64,000 nt of DNA from Scytonematopsis contorta HA4267-MV1 (GTDB lineage Bacteria; Cyanobacteriota; Cyanobacteriia; Cyanobacteriales; Nostocaceae), in contig JAHHIC010000034.1 of NCBI GenBank assembly GCA_019359035.1, forward strand, positions 124,001-188,000, given 5' to 3'. A model generated the notes under the pieces. The model was not told where the DNA came from, did no database searches, and was given only the letters and a program-made list of their open reading frames with translations. This document shows, piece by piece, positions 8,501-17,079 of the stretch; positions within the stretch are counted from its first letter, which is position 1, and the number at the start of each line of letters is the position of its first letter. A program made the position numbers and the translations under genes.

Positions 8501-11500
8501 ATGAGTAAAACCTTCGCAACGATAGACGGAAACGAAGCAGTAGCAAACATAGCCTACCGTCTAAGTGAAGTCATAGCCATTTACCCCATAACACCCTCCT
8601 CAGCAATGGGAGAATCAGCTGACGCTTGGTCATCAGAACGTCGTCCCAACCTTTGGGGAACAGTTCCCAGCGTCATAGAAATGCAAAGCGAAGGAGGAGC
8701 AGCAGCAGCAGTACATGGAGCATTACAAACAGGCTCCCTAACAACCACCTTCACATCATCTCAGGGACTTCTGTTAATGATTCCCAACCTATATAAAATA
8801 GCCGGGGAACTCACCAGCGCAGTAATTCATGTAGCAGCTCGCTCCCTAGCCACCCAAGCATTATCAATTTTTGGGGACCAAAGCGACGTGATGGCAGCTC
8901 GAACAACAGGTTTTGTTTTACTGTGTTCCTCCTCAGTCCAAGAAAGTTTAGACTTTGCCTTAATAGCCCAAGCAGCAACCCTAGAAGCACGAGTCCCCTT
9001 CCTGCATTTTTTCGATGGGTTCCGCACCTCCCACGAAATTCAAAAAGTTAAATTACTCCAAGACGACGACCTACGAGCATTAATAGACGAAGAATTAATC
9101 CTTGCTCACCGACAACGTGCTCTCACCCCTGACCGTCCAGTATTACGAGGAACCGCTCACAATCCCGATGTTCATTTTCAAGCAAGGGAAAGCGCTAACC
9201 CCTATTACGAAGCCTGTCCCCAAATAGTCCAAAATATCATGGACAAATTTGGCGATCGCACTGGACGATATTATCAAATTTACGAATACCACGGTGTCCC
9301 AAACGCGGAAAAAGTTATTGTTTTGATGGGGTCGGGTTGCGAAACAGTTCACGAAACTGTAGATTATCTCAATTCTCAGGGTGAAAAGGTTGGGGTCGTT
9401 AAAGTCCGTTTATATAGACCTTTCGATGCGGAAAGATTTGTTAAAGTATTACCCAAAACAGTGAAAGCGATTGCTGTTCTTGACCGTACTAAGGAACCTG
9501 GTAGTTTAGGAGAGCCTTTGTATTTGGATGTTGTCACAGCAATTCATGAAGCCTTTGCAACGGATGCTTCGCTAACGGATGTAACGGATGAGTTATCTTT
9601 GGCTTCCTCTAATTCTTCACTCCCTAATCCCCACTCCCCAATTTTTACTCCCCATTCCCTACTCCCCACTCCCCATTCCCCACTCCCCAAAATAGTCGGT
9701 GGTCGCTATGGGCTTTCTTCTAAGGAGTTTACTCCGGCTATGGTTCGGGCTATTTTTGATAATTTGAGCCTGAAGCGTCCGAAGAATCATTTTACTGTTG
9801 GTATTGAGGATGATGTTAGTCATACTTCGATTCCTTTTGACTCTGATTTTTCTACGGAACCTGATAATGTTGTGCGAGCCATGTTTTTTGGTTTGGGTTC
9901 CGATGGTACGGTTGGTGCTAATAAAAACTCTATCAAAATTATTGGTGAGGAAACTGATAATTATGCTCAGGGTTATTTTGTCTACGATTCCAAAAAATCT
10001 GGTTCGATGACTGTTTCTCATTTACGTTTTGGTTCAGAACTAATTCGCTCTACTTATTTAATTGATAAGGCTAATTTTATTGGTTGCCATCACTGGACTT
10101 TTTTGGAACGGGTGGATGTACTGAAGTCGGCTGTGACTGGTGCAACATTATTATTGAATAGCCCTTATGAAGCTGATATAGTTTGGGAGAACTTGAGCGC
10201 GAAAGTACAGCAACAAATTATCAATAAAAAATTAAAGTTCTATGTAATTAATGCCACCAAAGTTGCTCAAGAAAGCGGTATGGGTGGCAGAATAAATACG
10301 ATTATGCAGGTGTGTTTCTTTGCTTTAGCGGGAGTTCTACCTCAAGAAGAAGCGATAGAAAAAATCAAACATGCTATCGAAAAAACCTACGGAAAAAAAG
10401 GAGTTGAGGTTGTTCGTCGCAACTTGGAAGCTGTTGATAACACTCTAGATAATTTACAAAAAGTCGATGTTCCCAAGAAAGTAACTAGCACTATTGGTCA
10501 AACAGCAGTCGTTTCCGAGCAAGCACCGGAATTTGTACGGGATGTTTTGGGTAAAATTATGGCATGGGAAGGTGACGATTTACCTGTAAGTGCTTTACCT
10601 GTGGATGGTACTTACCCAACTGGAACTGCTAAATGGGAAAAACGCAATATCGCTGTGGAAATTCCTGTGTGGGAGCCGGATATTTGCGTACAGTGCAGTA
10701 AGTGCGTTATGGTTTGTCCTCATGGTACGATTCGCAGCAAAATCTATGAACAAGAAGAATTAGATAATGCTCCGGAGACTTTTAAAGCAATTAATGCTAA
10801 AGATAAAGACTTTGCTGGACAACAATTTACTATTCAAGTTGCTCCAGAAGATTGTACCGGATGTGGGGTATGTGTAGATATTTGTCCCGCTAAAGATAAA
10901 ACCGAACCCGACCGCAAAGCAATTAATATGGAAGCACAATTACCTTTGCGGGAACAGGAGCGAGAAAATTGGGATTTCTTTTTGGATTTGCCTAATCCCA
11001 ACCGCACAACACTTAAACTTAATCAAATTCGTCAACAACAACTCCAAGAACCTTTATTTGAATTTTCCGGTGCTTGTGGGGGTTGTGGGGAAACTCCTTA
11101 TTTAAAATTACTGACTCAATTATTTGGTGACCGTGCAGTTATTGCGAACGCTACAGGATGTTCCTCTATATATGGAGGAAATTTACCTACGACTCCTTGG
11201 ACGAGTAACGGTGAAGGTAGAGGGCCTGCGTGGTCTAATAGTTTATTTGAAGATAATGCTGAATTTGGTTTGGGTTTTCGTCTTTCTTTGGATAAACACG
11301 CGGAATTTGCAAGCGAATTATTACAGGAATTGGGCAATACAAAGTCGGTAGAGACGCGATTCATCACGTCTCTCCAGGATGGGGAATATTTAATTCCTCA
11401 GGAGTTGGTGCAATCGATTCTTAATGCTCCACAAAAAACTGAGGCTGATATTTATGAACAGCGTCAGCGAGTGGCTCAACTCAAACAACATTTAGAAAAA

Positions 11501-12232
11501 TTTCTATCCCCCCACGAACAACCCTGTAGAGACGCGATTAATCGCGTCTCTACCTTGAAATCCTTAGCCGATTATTTAGTTAAAAAAAGCGTGTGGATTG
11601 TTGGGGGTGATGGTTGGGCTTATGATATCGATTTTGGTGGAATTGACCATGTGATTGCTAGTGGTCGGAATGTAAATATTCTGGTGATGGATACGGAAGT
11701 TTATTCTAATACGGGTGGACAAGCATCTAAAGCTACTCCACGAGCAGCGGTTGCTAAGTTTGCTTCAAGCGGTAAGCCTGCTGGCAAAAAAGACTTGGGT
11801 TTAATGGCTATGACTTACGGTAATGTCTATGTAGCTAGTGTTGCTTTGGGTGCGAAGGATGAACATACTCTGAAGGCGTTTGTGGAAGCACAAGCTTATG
11901 ATGGGCCGTCTTTAATTATTGCTTATAGCCACTGTATTGCTCACGGGATTAATATGACTACGGGGATGAATCACCAAAAAGAATTGGTGGATTCTGGACG
12001 GTGGTTGCTGTATCGTTATAATCCGGAGTTGGTGCAACAGGGAAAAAATCCTTTGCAGCTTGATATGCGGAAACCGAAAAAACCTGTGGCTGATTCGATG
12101 AAGAATGAAAATCGCTTTAAGATGCTGGCTAAGAGTAAACCAGAATTGGCTCAGAAGTTGTCACTGGAGGCACAAGTGGAAGTTGATGCACGATGGGGAT
12201 TATATCAATATCTTGCGTCGCGTCAAGTGTAA
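8501..12232 (+). CDS. nifJ: Pyruvate:ferredoxin (flavodoxin) oxidoreductase
   Basis: Single-chain enzyme of 1243 residues, about 40-50 longer than usual. It oxidises pyruvate and CoA to acetyl-CoA and CO2, reducing ferredoxin or flavodoxin, for fermentation or nitrogen fixation. Visible motifs: YPITPSSAMGE near the N-terminus; two ferredoxin clusters CVQCSKCVMVCP (~730) and CTGCGVCVDICP (~786); CGGCGETPYLK (~860); GCSSIYGG; and the TPP site GGDGWAYDIDFGG. The extra length comes from repeats translated in frame: a Pro/His/Ser-rich heptamer tract (about residues 368-397) and two palindromic repeats (about 950 and 1009). All spare the catalytic motifs, so the enzyme may still work. The 3' part uses more T-rich codons than the 5' part. 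Confidence 0.93.
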   Translation: MSKTFATIDGNEAVANIAYRLSEVIAIYPITPSSAMGESADAWSSERRPNLWGTVPSVIEMQSEGGAAAAVHGALQTGSLTTTFTSSQGLLLMIPNLYKIAGELTSAVIHVAARSLATQALSIFGDQSDVMAARTTGFVLLCSSSVQESLDFALIAQAATLEARVPFLHFFDGFRTSHEIQKVKLLQDDDLRALIDEELILAHRQRALTPDRPVLRGTAHNPDVHFQARESANPYYEACPQIVQNIMDKFGDRTGRYYQIYEYHGVPNAEKVIVLMGSGCETVHETVDYLNSQGEKVGVVKVRLYRPFDAERFVKVLPKTVKAIAVLDRTKEPGSLGEPLYLDVVTAIHEAFATDASLTDVTDELSLASSNSSLPNPHSPIFTPHSLLPTPHSPLPKIVGGRYGLSSKEFTPAMVRAIFDNLSLKRPKNHFTVGIEDDVSHTSIPFDSDFSTEPDNVVRAMFFGLGSDGTVGANKNSIKIIGEETDNYAQGYFVYDSKKSGSMTVSHLRFGSELIRSTYLIDKANFIGCHHWTFLERVDVLKSAVTGATLLLNSPYEADIVWENLSAKVQQQIINKKLKFYVINATKVAQESGMGGRINTIMQVCFFALAGVLPQEEAIEKIKHAIEKTYGKKGVEVVRRNLEAVDNTLDNLQKVDVPKKVTSTIGQTAVVSEQAPEFVRDVLGKIMAWEGDDLPVSALPVDGTYPTGTAKWEKRNIAVEIPVWEPDICVQCSKCVMVCPHGTIRSKIYEQEELDNAPETFKAINAKDKDFAGQQFTIQVAPEDCTGCGVCVDICPAKDKTEPDRKAINMEAQLPLREQERENWDFFLDLPNPNRTTLKLNQIRQQQLQEPLFEFSGACGGCGETPYLKLLTQLFGDRAVIANATGCSSIYGGNLPTTPWTSNGEGRGPAWSNSLFEDNAEFGLGFRLSLDKHAEFASELLQELGNTKSVETRFITSLQDGEYLIPQELVQSILNAPQKTEADIYEQRQRVAQLKQHLEKFLSPHEQPCRDAINRVSTLKSLADYLVKKSVWIVGGDGWAYDIDFGGIDHVIASGRNVNILVMDTEVYSNTGGQASKATPRAAVAKFASSGKPAGKKDLGLMAMTYGNVYVASVALGAKDEHTLKAFVEAQAYDGPSLIIAYSHCIAHGINMTTGMNHQKELVDSGRWLLYRYNPELVQQGKNPLQLDMRKPKKPVADSMKNENRFKMLAKSKPELAQKLSLEAQVEVDARWGLYQYLASRQV
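9601..9690. repeat. Heptamer CCCCACT-type repeat tract inside nifJ
   Basis: Degenerate tandem copies of CCCCACT/CCCCATT are translated as SLPNPHSP, TPHSLLPTPHSPLP and similar. The same heptamer occurs between genes at 42390-42420 and inside rfpA near 53700. It is an in-frame expansion in a surface loop of NifJ. Confidence 0.8.
11348..11375. repeat. Palindromic repeat inside nifJ, degenerate copy
   Basis: It has the arm GTAGAGACGCGAT and a partly mutated second arm (ATCACGTCTCTCC). It is translated as SVETRFITSL in a region where NifJ homologues vary. The mutated bases break the palindrome, suggesting an older insertion. Confidence 0.75.
11526..11553. repeat. Palindromic repeat inside nifJ, perfect copy
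   Basis: A perfect 28-base palindrome (GTAGAGACGCGATT and its complement), translated as [10 protein letters not shown] just before the conserved SLADYLVKKSVWIVGG block. Confidence 0.85.
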
Positions 12233-12571
12233 TAAAAACCCCACCCCCTCCCCGCTCTTCGTGAGGGGGCTACGATTTTGTTTATGGCTGGTTGAGATAA
12301 GTAGTAAATTTGGTTGATGTTATTTGTTGTTTGTATTTAATCAAACATCATTTTTTTGTCGGTAATGTTCATGTGAATATTTATAATTAATTAACTGTAT
12401 TAGTACTTATTTATTGGATAATTTAGTCATCATTTTAATGATTCATGAATGCATGATATTCAATGAAGTAAAAAAAATTTTGTGCTTGTATTTAATTGGA
12501 GATATATGCTCAAAAATATTTCAATTTTGGAAGTATGATAAGTAGTTGTTTATTCTCATAGGAGAAGTGTA
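12233..12571. other. Intergenic region between nifJ and xisH
   Basis: It contains a C/G-rich hairpin (12244-12269) after nifJ, then AT-rich sequence without a gene. A GGAGAAG ribosome binding site at 12561-12567 belongs to xisH. Confidence 0.4.
12244..12269 (+). terminator. Hairpin after nifJ
   Basis: CCCCCTC / GAGGGGG arms around a 12-base loop, 12 bases past the nifJ stop. There is no good T tract, so the terminator role is tentative. The sequence also resembles the common CCCC-rich interspersed repeats. Confidence 0.35.
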
Positions 12572-13024
12572 GTGCCTCAAAAAGATACAATACATGAAAT
12601 TGTGAAACAGGCGGTTATTAAAGATGGTTGGAGTATTGCTAAGACCGATGACCCTTATGTAATATCTTATGGAGAAAGATTTTTATTTATAGACCTTGCT
12701 GCTAGTAAATCAAATAATATTAGTCATATTAAGAGCAGCTTTATTGGGGCTGAGAGAGGAAATAGCAGAATTGCAATCGAAATTAAGGGATTTCGAGGTA
12801 AATCTATAATGTTGGATTTAGAACAAGCGATTGGGCAGTATACTTTATACCGACTATTGCTAAATAAAGTTAACCCAGGACGCGAAGTATACTTGGCTAT
12901 TACTGATGTTACTTACGACGAATTCTTTAGTGAACCTATCGGAGAACTTATTATTAATGAATTACCATTGAAATTAATTATTGTAAATGTAGAAAAAGCG
13001 GAGATAGTACAATGGATAAGATAA
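12572..13024 (+). CDS. xisH: XisH-family protein
   Basis: 150 residues matching the fdxN-element excision controlling factor XisH as I know the family: MPQKDTIHEIVKQAVIKDGW at the start, then FIDLAA, GAERG, IAIEIKGF (an endonuclease-like D/E-x-K core) and ALEQAIGQYTLYR-like text. In Anabaena XisH works with XisI to control XisF-dependent excision of the fdxN element. Stand-alone xisHI pairs are widespread and their role is unknown. The start is GTG behind GGAGAAG. Its end overlaps xisI by 13 bases, so the two are translationally coupled. No recombinase gene is seen nearby. Confidence 0.85.
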   Translation: MPQKDTIHEIVKQAVIKDGWSIAKTDDPYVISYGERFLFIDLAASKSNNISHIKSSFIGAERGNSRIAIEIKGFRGKSIMLDLEQAIGQYTLYRLLLNKVNPGREVYLAITDVTYDEFFSEPIGELIINELPLKLIIVNVEKAEIVQWIR

Positions 13025-13335
13025 ATGATTACCGCCAAATAGTAAAGCAAGTGATTTTGCAATATTCTCAGTTACAACCTTCCCACGGAAATATACGTTT
13101 AGATACTGTTTTTGACGAAACTCAAGACAGATATGCGTTGATGCAAGTTGGTTGGGATAGGGAAAGACGAGTAAGGGGAAATTTAATATATGTTACGTTA
13201 CGAGATGGAAAGGTTTGGGTTGAGTACGATGGTATGGGGGCTGGAATTACTCAGGACTTAATAAATCTAGGAATTTCTGAAGAAGATATTATTTTAGCTT
13301 TTTTGCCGGAGCAAAATGTTCAACTAACCGCGTAG
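13012..13335 (+). CDS. xisI: XisI-family protein
   Basis: 107 residues in the usual XisI form: MDKINDYRQIVKQVILQYS, DTVFDETQDRYALMQVGWDRERRVRG, then VWVEYDGMGAGITQDLINLGISEEDIILAF. It is the obligate partner of XisH and overlaps it by 13 bases. The molecular function is not established beyond the excision phenotype. No prophage-like or fdxN-type element borders were seen here. Confidence 0.87.
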   Translation: MDKINDYRQIVKQVILQYSQLQPSHGNIRLDTVFDETQDRYALMQVGWDRERRVRGNLIYVTLRDGKVWVEYDGMGAGITQDLINLGISEEDIILAFLPEQNVQLTA

Positions 13336-13514
13336 AAATTCTCAGCTAATGAAATAAGGTATGCAATCTCTGTTTTGTAGTGGTTGCAGGATTTAAGCTG
13401 GATAGCTTGGGTGGAGTAGCGTAGCGCTTACGCAAATCGTCTCTAAGAAGCATTTCCACCCTCTCTATTCGCAAATCCCTTGCGTTTATAAGGATTAATT
13501 ATTATTATTTTATC

Positions 13515-15479
13515 TTAAAGTTTTTCTAAAACAATCATGCTTCTGACATCATTTATGGGTTTGTAAATTAAATCCTGAAAAGTAGGGTATTCTTCAGCGT
13601 TATATACATCTTTGTTTATAATTAAATTGCGCTGAATTTGAATTTGTTTGTTTTCTTGCTTATAACTGCTTTTGTATGAGCCTGTAGCATTTGTAAAATC
13701 TTTGTTTTCTGGTAAACGAGTGATTTTATATCCGGTTGGAATGGTAATTTTATACTCCCAATTATAGTTAGCAGCTCCTACGATAAATGGATAATTACGC
13801 TTGTCAAATGTGATATATTCTCTTACCCATGAAGGGGTAATTGTGTTAATGCCAACGGGTGTGTTGAAATAAACTTGATTTTCTATAATAATAGCGTAAG
13901 GGCTGTTCCATTTACCTTTGACTGTTATGGGTAAATCGAGATTATTTAAATCGCTAGTTTCTATGATACCAGTACCATTTTCAGGAGTATTGGCTAATAT
14001 TGCATTAGCTATTTGTTTTGGTGTATTAGATGCGAAATATCTTCTGTAGACACTGTTGAAGTTACCAAAATATTTTAATTCACTTTCACCCTTAATTGTT
14101 CCTTCATTGCTAATAGCAATTGTGGCTTGCATTTCGTAGCGATTGTTCTGGGGTTGCGATTTTGGTGTAAATTTAGTTAAACCTTTTTCTGTTAAAAGTA
14201 CAACAAATTTATTACTAATAGATTCATCTAGCTCATCAAAAGCTGCATCATTATTTGTTGGGTCAGTAAAAATGTTGTAATCGGGTAGATAAATGATGGC
14301 ATGATTAAAGCTCATGGATGGTAATGGTTGTGGTTGGTATGCACTTCCAGCATCAATAAGAACGGGAATAGACTCTATACCTTTTGCTTTGAGTAAAGTA
14401 TGCATTAACAGCACATAATCTTTACAATCTCCATAACCATTACGCAAAATTTCTGTGGTACTATGAGGAACGTAACCTGCTGAATCATTTAGGTAAACAG
14501 CTAAGTATTTAATATTTTTTGCTACCCAGTTATAAATTAATCGTGCTGCTTCAATACCTTTTTTATCACCTGTAATTTGCGAAGCTAGTTTTTTCACTTC
14601 GGGTGTTATTATAGCTTTATCGCGCCACTTATTCCAAAGATTTATACCAATTTCTGACCAGGTTTCGATGTTGGAAAATACAAATATAGAATCAAAATCC
14701 CAACTACTAACCATACCATGTTCAGCTTTTCGACCAGGTTGGTTAGTAATCACTGCACTAATTTTTCTCCGGTTTCCACTTTGGGTGTCTGTGACTACAT
14801 AATTCCCTCTTTTTTTCCAATTTAATTTGAGGGAAGCTGGTAGTTCAATTTCTACTGAGTCTTTTACTGTTGAGTTTGAAAAAGATGGATATTCTATACT
14901 GCTAAAACCAACTATAGAAGGTTTTTTATTTGTCTGTTTCCATTTCACAAAAGTCTGGGAACCTTCCATGAGTTTGGGAAATACTACTGTCATTGTCATG
15001 TTGTTCGTAAAGCCAGGTGCAGACTCTGATTCTGGACTAGAACGAGTAAAAATATTTTCGGAAGTAACTTTAATTTTTTCACCGTTGGGTTGGAGAACAT
15101 AAGCCTCAATTAATTCCAAAGAATCTGTATTGGGGTCATAGTCAAAAGTTTCTCGCGACCCATATTCAACTCCTTGTTTAGTTAGCAAAGTGCTCTGTTG
15201 GGTCTGGAATAGTGTGTATGTGTAGTCGGAATTTAATTGGTATTTCTTTTCGTAGTTGTCTATTCTTATATCTTCGACTACTTCTTTATCTAATTGAGGG
15301 GGAGTTTTTTGTTGAGTTGGGGTATTTTTAATCTTAGGCAAAGTTTGAGCTACTGGGTTTAAGTAAAAGTTATCAACTTTTTTGACTTCAGTGCTATAAC
15401 TAACATTAGGTATTAAAGTTAGCAAGAGTCCGCTAACAAAAGCAATGATAGGCAGAAATATATATTTTTTGGGCTTCAT
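13515..15479 (-). CDS. Exported DUF3857 / transglutaminase-like protein
   Basis: About 654 residues when started at 15479 (MKPKKYIFLPIIAFVSG), which gives a clean signal peptide; the longer frame to 15554 adds a cytosolic-looking tail and is less likely. The first half resembles DUF3857 (ETFDYDPNTDSLELIEAYVL, PNGEKIKV). The middle has the transglutaminase core: Cys in NGYGDCKDYVLLMHTLL, His in SFNHAIIYLP and Asp in NIFTDPTNNDAAFDEL. The C-terminal third resembles DUF3858-type beta domains. It is a periplasmic or surface protein, with protease or cross-linking activity possible but unproven. It stands alone on its strand. Confidence 0.75.
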   Translation of the reverse strand: MKPKKYIFLPIIAFVSGLLLTLIPNVSYSTEVKKVDNFYLNPVAQTLPKIKNTPTQQKTPPQLDKEVVEDIRIDNYEKKYQLNSDYTYTLFQTQQSTLLTKQGVEYGSRETFDYDPNTDSLELIEAYVLQPNGEKIKVTSENIFTRSSPESESAPGFTNNMTMTVVFPKLMEGSQTFVKWKQTNKKPSIVGFSSIEYPSFSNSTVKDSVEIELPASLKLNWKKRGNYVVTDTQSGNRRKISAVITNQPGRKAEHGMVSSWDFDSIFVFSNIETWSEIGINLWNKWRDKAIITPEVKKLASQITGDKKGIEAARLIYNWVAKNIKYLAVYLNDSAGYVPHSTTEILRNGYGDCKDYVLLMHTLLKAKGIESIPVLIDAGSAYQPQPLPSMSFNHAIIYLPDYNIFTDPTNNDAAFDELDESISNKFVVLLTEKGLTKFTPKSQPQNNRYEMQATIAISNEGTIKGESELKYFGNFNSVYRRYFASNTPKQIANAILANTPENGTGIIETSDLNNLDLPITVKGKWNSPYAIIIENQVYFNTPVGINTITPSWVREYITFDKRNYPFIVGAANYNWEYKITIPTGYKITRLPENKDFTNATGSYKSSYKQENKQIQIQRNLIINKDVYNAEEYPTFQDLIYKPINDVRSMIVLEKL

Positions 15480-15796
15480 TTTTATTTTGATAGTTGAATA
15501 AAACAAACTTAGTATATTTAAATGCCAGTAAATAAATTGACATTGCGGTTGCAAGCAATAAATTTAATCAGAGAAAATATTTTTGATAAAATTATATTAT
15601 TGTTGAGGTTATAAGTAAAGTATAAAAAATACAAGCATCCAAGATTTTAAGACTGCAAATTTGCACAAAGACCTAACCCCTTGGAATGAATGGCTCTCTT
15701 CGCTAAACGAAGCGGTCGCTGTGCGTCCGCTTACGGATACGGGGAGAGTTTTAGAGAGGTGTCTTTTTTCTTGGATAAAGATGTCTATTTATTATT
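15480..15796. other. Intergenic region with short inverted repeats
   Basis: No gene. Around 15685-15750 there is a composite hairpin (CTCTCTTCGCTAAACGAAG ... GGGGAGAG) of the kind scattered between genes in this genome. Confidence 0.4.
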
Positions 15797-16147
15797 TTAG
15801 AAAAAATTGATATTAGGTTCGCTTCTGCCAATACCTAATTCTAGGAATTTTGTTTTTAAATCTTCTTCTGTTTCGCCACAGTAATAATATTGATTGTCGA
15901 TTAAGTTTGCCAAATAATATCCTAATCTACCACCATTAATCCGAAAAAGTTCTGTTACTACTTTTGTTTTAGTAGTACCAAATAAATTTTCAATATCTAC
16001 CTTTGTAATATCAGGTGCAGTCAAATTAGTAGTATTGCAAAAAACAGATACACGCCAGAATGACCAACAAGCACGACCATTTTTGATATTTCTATTAATT
16101 ACTCGCCAGCATAGAGGAAAAACTAATTCCATTGGGTTATACTCCAT
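15797..16147 (-). CDS. Hypothetical protein (116 aa)
   Basis: I do not recognise the family. The protein has an aromatic/Cys-containing N-terminal half (LCWRVINRNIKNGRACWSFW) and an acidic C-terminal half (YYYCGETEEDLKTKFLELGIG) that looks folded. There is no signal peptide and no clear membrane span. The two in-frame ATGs at codons 1 and 6 leave the start uncertain. It lies downstream of two small genes on the same strand, separated from them by a terminator-like hairpin. Confidence 0.5.
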   Translation of the reverse strand: MEYNPMELVFPLCWRVINRNIKNGRACWSFWRVSVFCNTTNLTAPDITKVDIENLFGTTKTKVVTELFRINGGRLGYYLANLIDNQYYYCGETEEDLKTKFLELGIGRSEPNINFF

Positions 16148-16159
16148 ATTATAAAGGAA

Positions 16160-16180
16160 GCCCCTATGGATACTAGGGGC
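16160..16180 (-). terminator. Stem-loop terminator
   Basis: GCCCCTA / TAGGGGC arms with a 7-base loop. On the minus strand it is followed by TTCCTTTAT and lies 18 bases past the stop of the 68-residue gene at 16198. Confidence 0.5.
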
Positions 16181-16197
16181 AATTGTTTTAAGTAGGA

Positions 16198-16404
16198 TTA
16201 GGAGCGGCTACCGTTACCGTTACAATTGTTTTCCTCTGACGATTCAAAATCTACTCCCATATCCTCAGAGTCGAATACGTCATCTGTCTGAGGGTCATGC
16301 GGGTTCTTTCTCGCAAAAAGTCCCCGACCAAGGTAGAGTAGAGCGTCTAGAAGGTCACTCAATAGTCCGCGACGGTGGCCGTTTCCATTATCGTTTTGGG
16401 TCAT
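16198..16404 (-). CDS. Small hydrophilic hypothetical protein (68 aa)
   Basis: A short protein with a basic/Leu-rich segment (RRGLLSDLLDALLYLGRGLFARK) followed by an acidic Asn/Gly/Ser tail (DSEDMGVDFESSEENN). A GGAGAATG-type ribosome binding site lies just before the ATG, supporting translation. The palindrome at 16455-16477 lies in its leader and is nearly repeated upstream of the next gene, suggesting co-regulation. Function unknown. Confidence 0.55.
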   Translation of the reverse strand: MTQNDNGNGHRRGLLSDLLDALLYLGRGLFARKNPHDPQTDDVFDSEDMGVDFESSEENNCNGNGSRS

Positions 16405-16454
16405 TCATTCTCCTTGTTTTTCTCAAGTAGTGCGTAAGGGATTTACCTTAAGCA

Positions 16455-16477
16455 CTATAAGTGTATTACACTTATAG
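16455..16477. promoter_or_regulatory. Operator-like palindrome (11-base arms)
   Basis: CTATAAGTGTA and its exact complement flank a single central T. It shares TGTATTACACTT with the palindrome at 16701-16717. It lies 51 bases before the start of the 68-residue gene. Confidence 0.55.
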
Positions 16478-16484
16478 CGGAATT

Positions 16485-16682
16485 TCAAGAAGATTTACTA
16501 TTATTCTTCCGTTGAATTAAAATTATATCACCAGAAGCAATTGCGTCTAAAAGCTGTCCGGGTGAGCCTTCTCCATTATATAAATATCCAAGTTTTATAG
16601 CTATTTCCTTGATTTTATCAGGAGTATCGTCAGCTACTCTCGCACCAAATAGAGCACGATTAAGTTTTTTCCTACCTGCCAT
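16485..16682 (-). CDS. Small basic protein, possible DNA-binding regulator (65 aa)
   Basis: MAGRKKLNRALFGARVADDT is a basic arm followed by a short strand-like segment; DKIKEIAIKLGYLYNGEGSPGQLLDAIASGDIILI could form helices. The layout is reminiscent of ribbon-helix-helix regulators (strand, helix, helix), but I cannot confirm the fold. Palindromic operator-like sites lie both upstream of its own start (16701-16717) and after it, before the next gene (16455-16477), which would suit autoregulation. Other small-protein families are possible. Confidence 0.5.
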   Translation of the reverse strand: MAGRKKLNRALFGARVADDTPDKIKEIAIKLGYLYNGEGSPGQLLDAIASGDIILIQRKNNSKSS

Positions 16683-16700
16683 TATCCTTCAATATATGTA

Positions 16701-16717
16701 TTACACTTTTAGTGTAA
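16701..16717. promoter_or_regulatory. Operator-like palindrome upstream of the 65-aa gene
   Basis: TTACACT-TTT-AGTGTAA, preceded by TGTA. It lies about 20 bases before the ATG and matches the core of the palindrome at 16455-16477. Confidence 0.55.
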
Positions 16718-16778
16718 GTCAAGGATTCAATTTGTGGTACTAAGCTGTTCCAAGTTTAATTGTTATCAAGCGGTTCGG

Positions 16779-16987
16779 GATACCCACCCCAATACTGCTC
16801 GGTTAAGAGATTTTGTAGGTTGGGTTGTTCGCGCAGCGTGCCCATAAAGGCATGGCTTTGGGAAACCCAACAAAGCCCACAAATGTTGGGTTAAGCGCTC
16901 CGCTCCACCTTCGGTGAACGTTCCTCAACCCAACCTACGAGTTTTCGTATGGACGAGCTTAACCGAGCAGTATTGATACCCACCCCA
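16779..16987. mobile_element. MITE-like hairpin element A
   Basis: A 17-base perfect terminal inverted repeat (AATACTGCTCGGTTAAG, 16791-16807 and 16958-16974) encloses a long imperfect hairpin (TGTAGGTTGGGTT ... AACCCAACCTACGA). It is flanked by a direct repeat GATACCCACCCCA (16779-16791 and 16975-16987) resembling a target-site duplication. There is no coding capacity. A shorter copy lies at 18858-19013. Confidence 0.7.
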
Positions 16988-17079
16988 CAAGAGAAGAGTA
17001 AAGAGGATATCGAAGATAAGATTTTTTATATGAGTCGCAAAAATGGAATTAGCGTCTTCCATCTCAATGCTAATCTGGT

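Larger units (their letters stand above)
16683..17079. other. Intergenic region holding a palindrome and a hairpin element
   Basis: Besides the operator-like site and the mobile-looking hairpin element listed separately, no gene is visible. Confidence 0.5.

Noticed and set aside
12572-13335. A complete fdxN-type excision element around xisH-xisI
   Set aside because: No site-specific recombinase gene (xisF) and no interrupted gene were found; xisHI pairs also occur alone.
13515-15554. Longer start at 15554 for the DUF3857 protein
   Set aside because: It would bury the signal peptide behind 25 extra residues; the ATG at 15479 puts the signal at the N-terminus.
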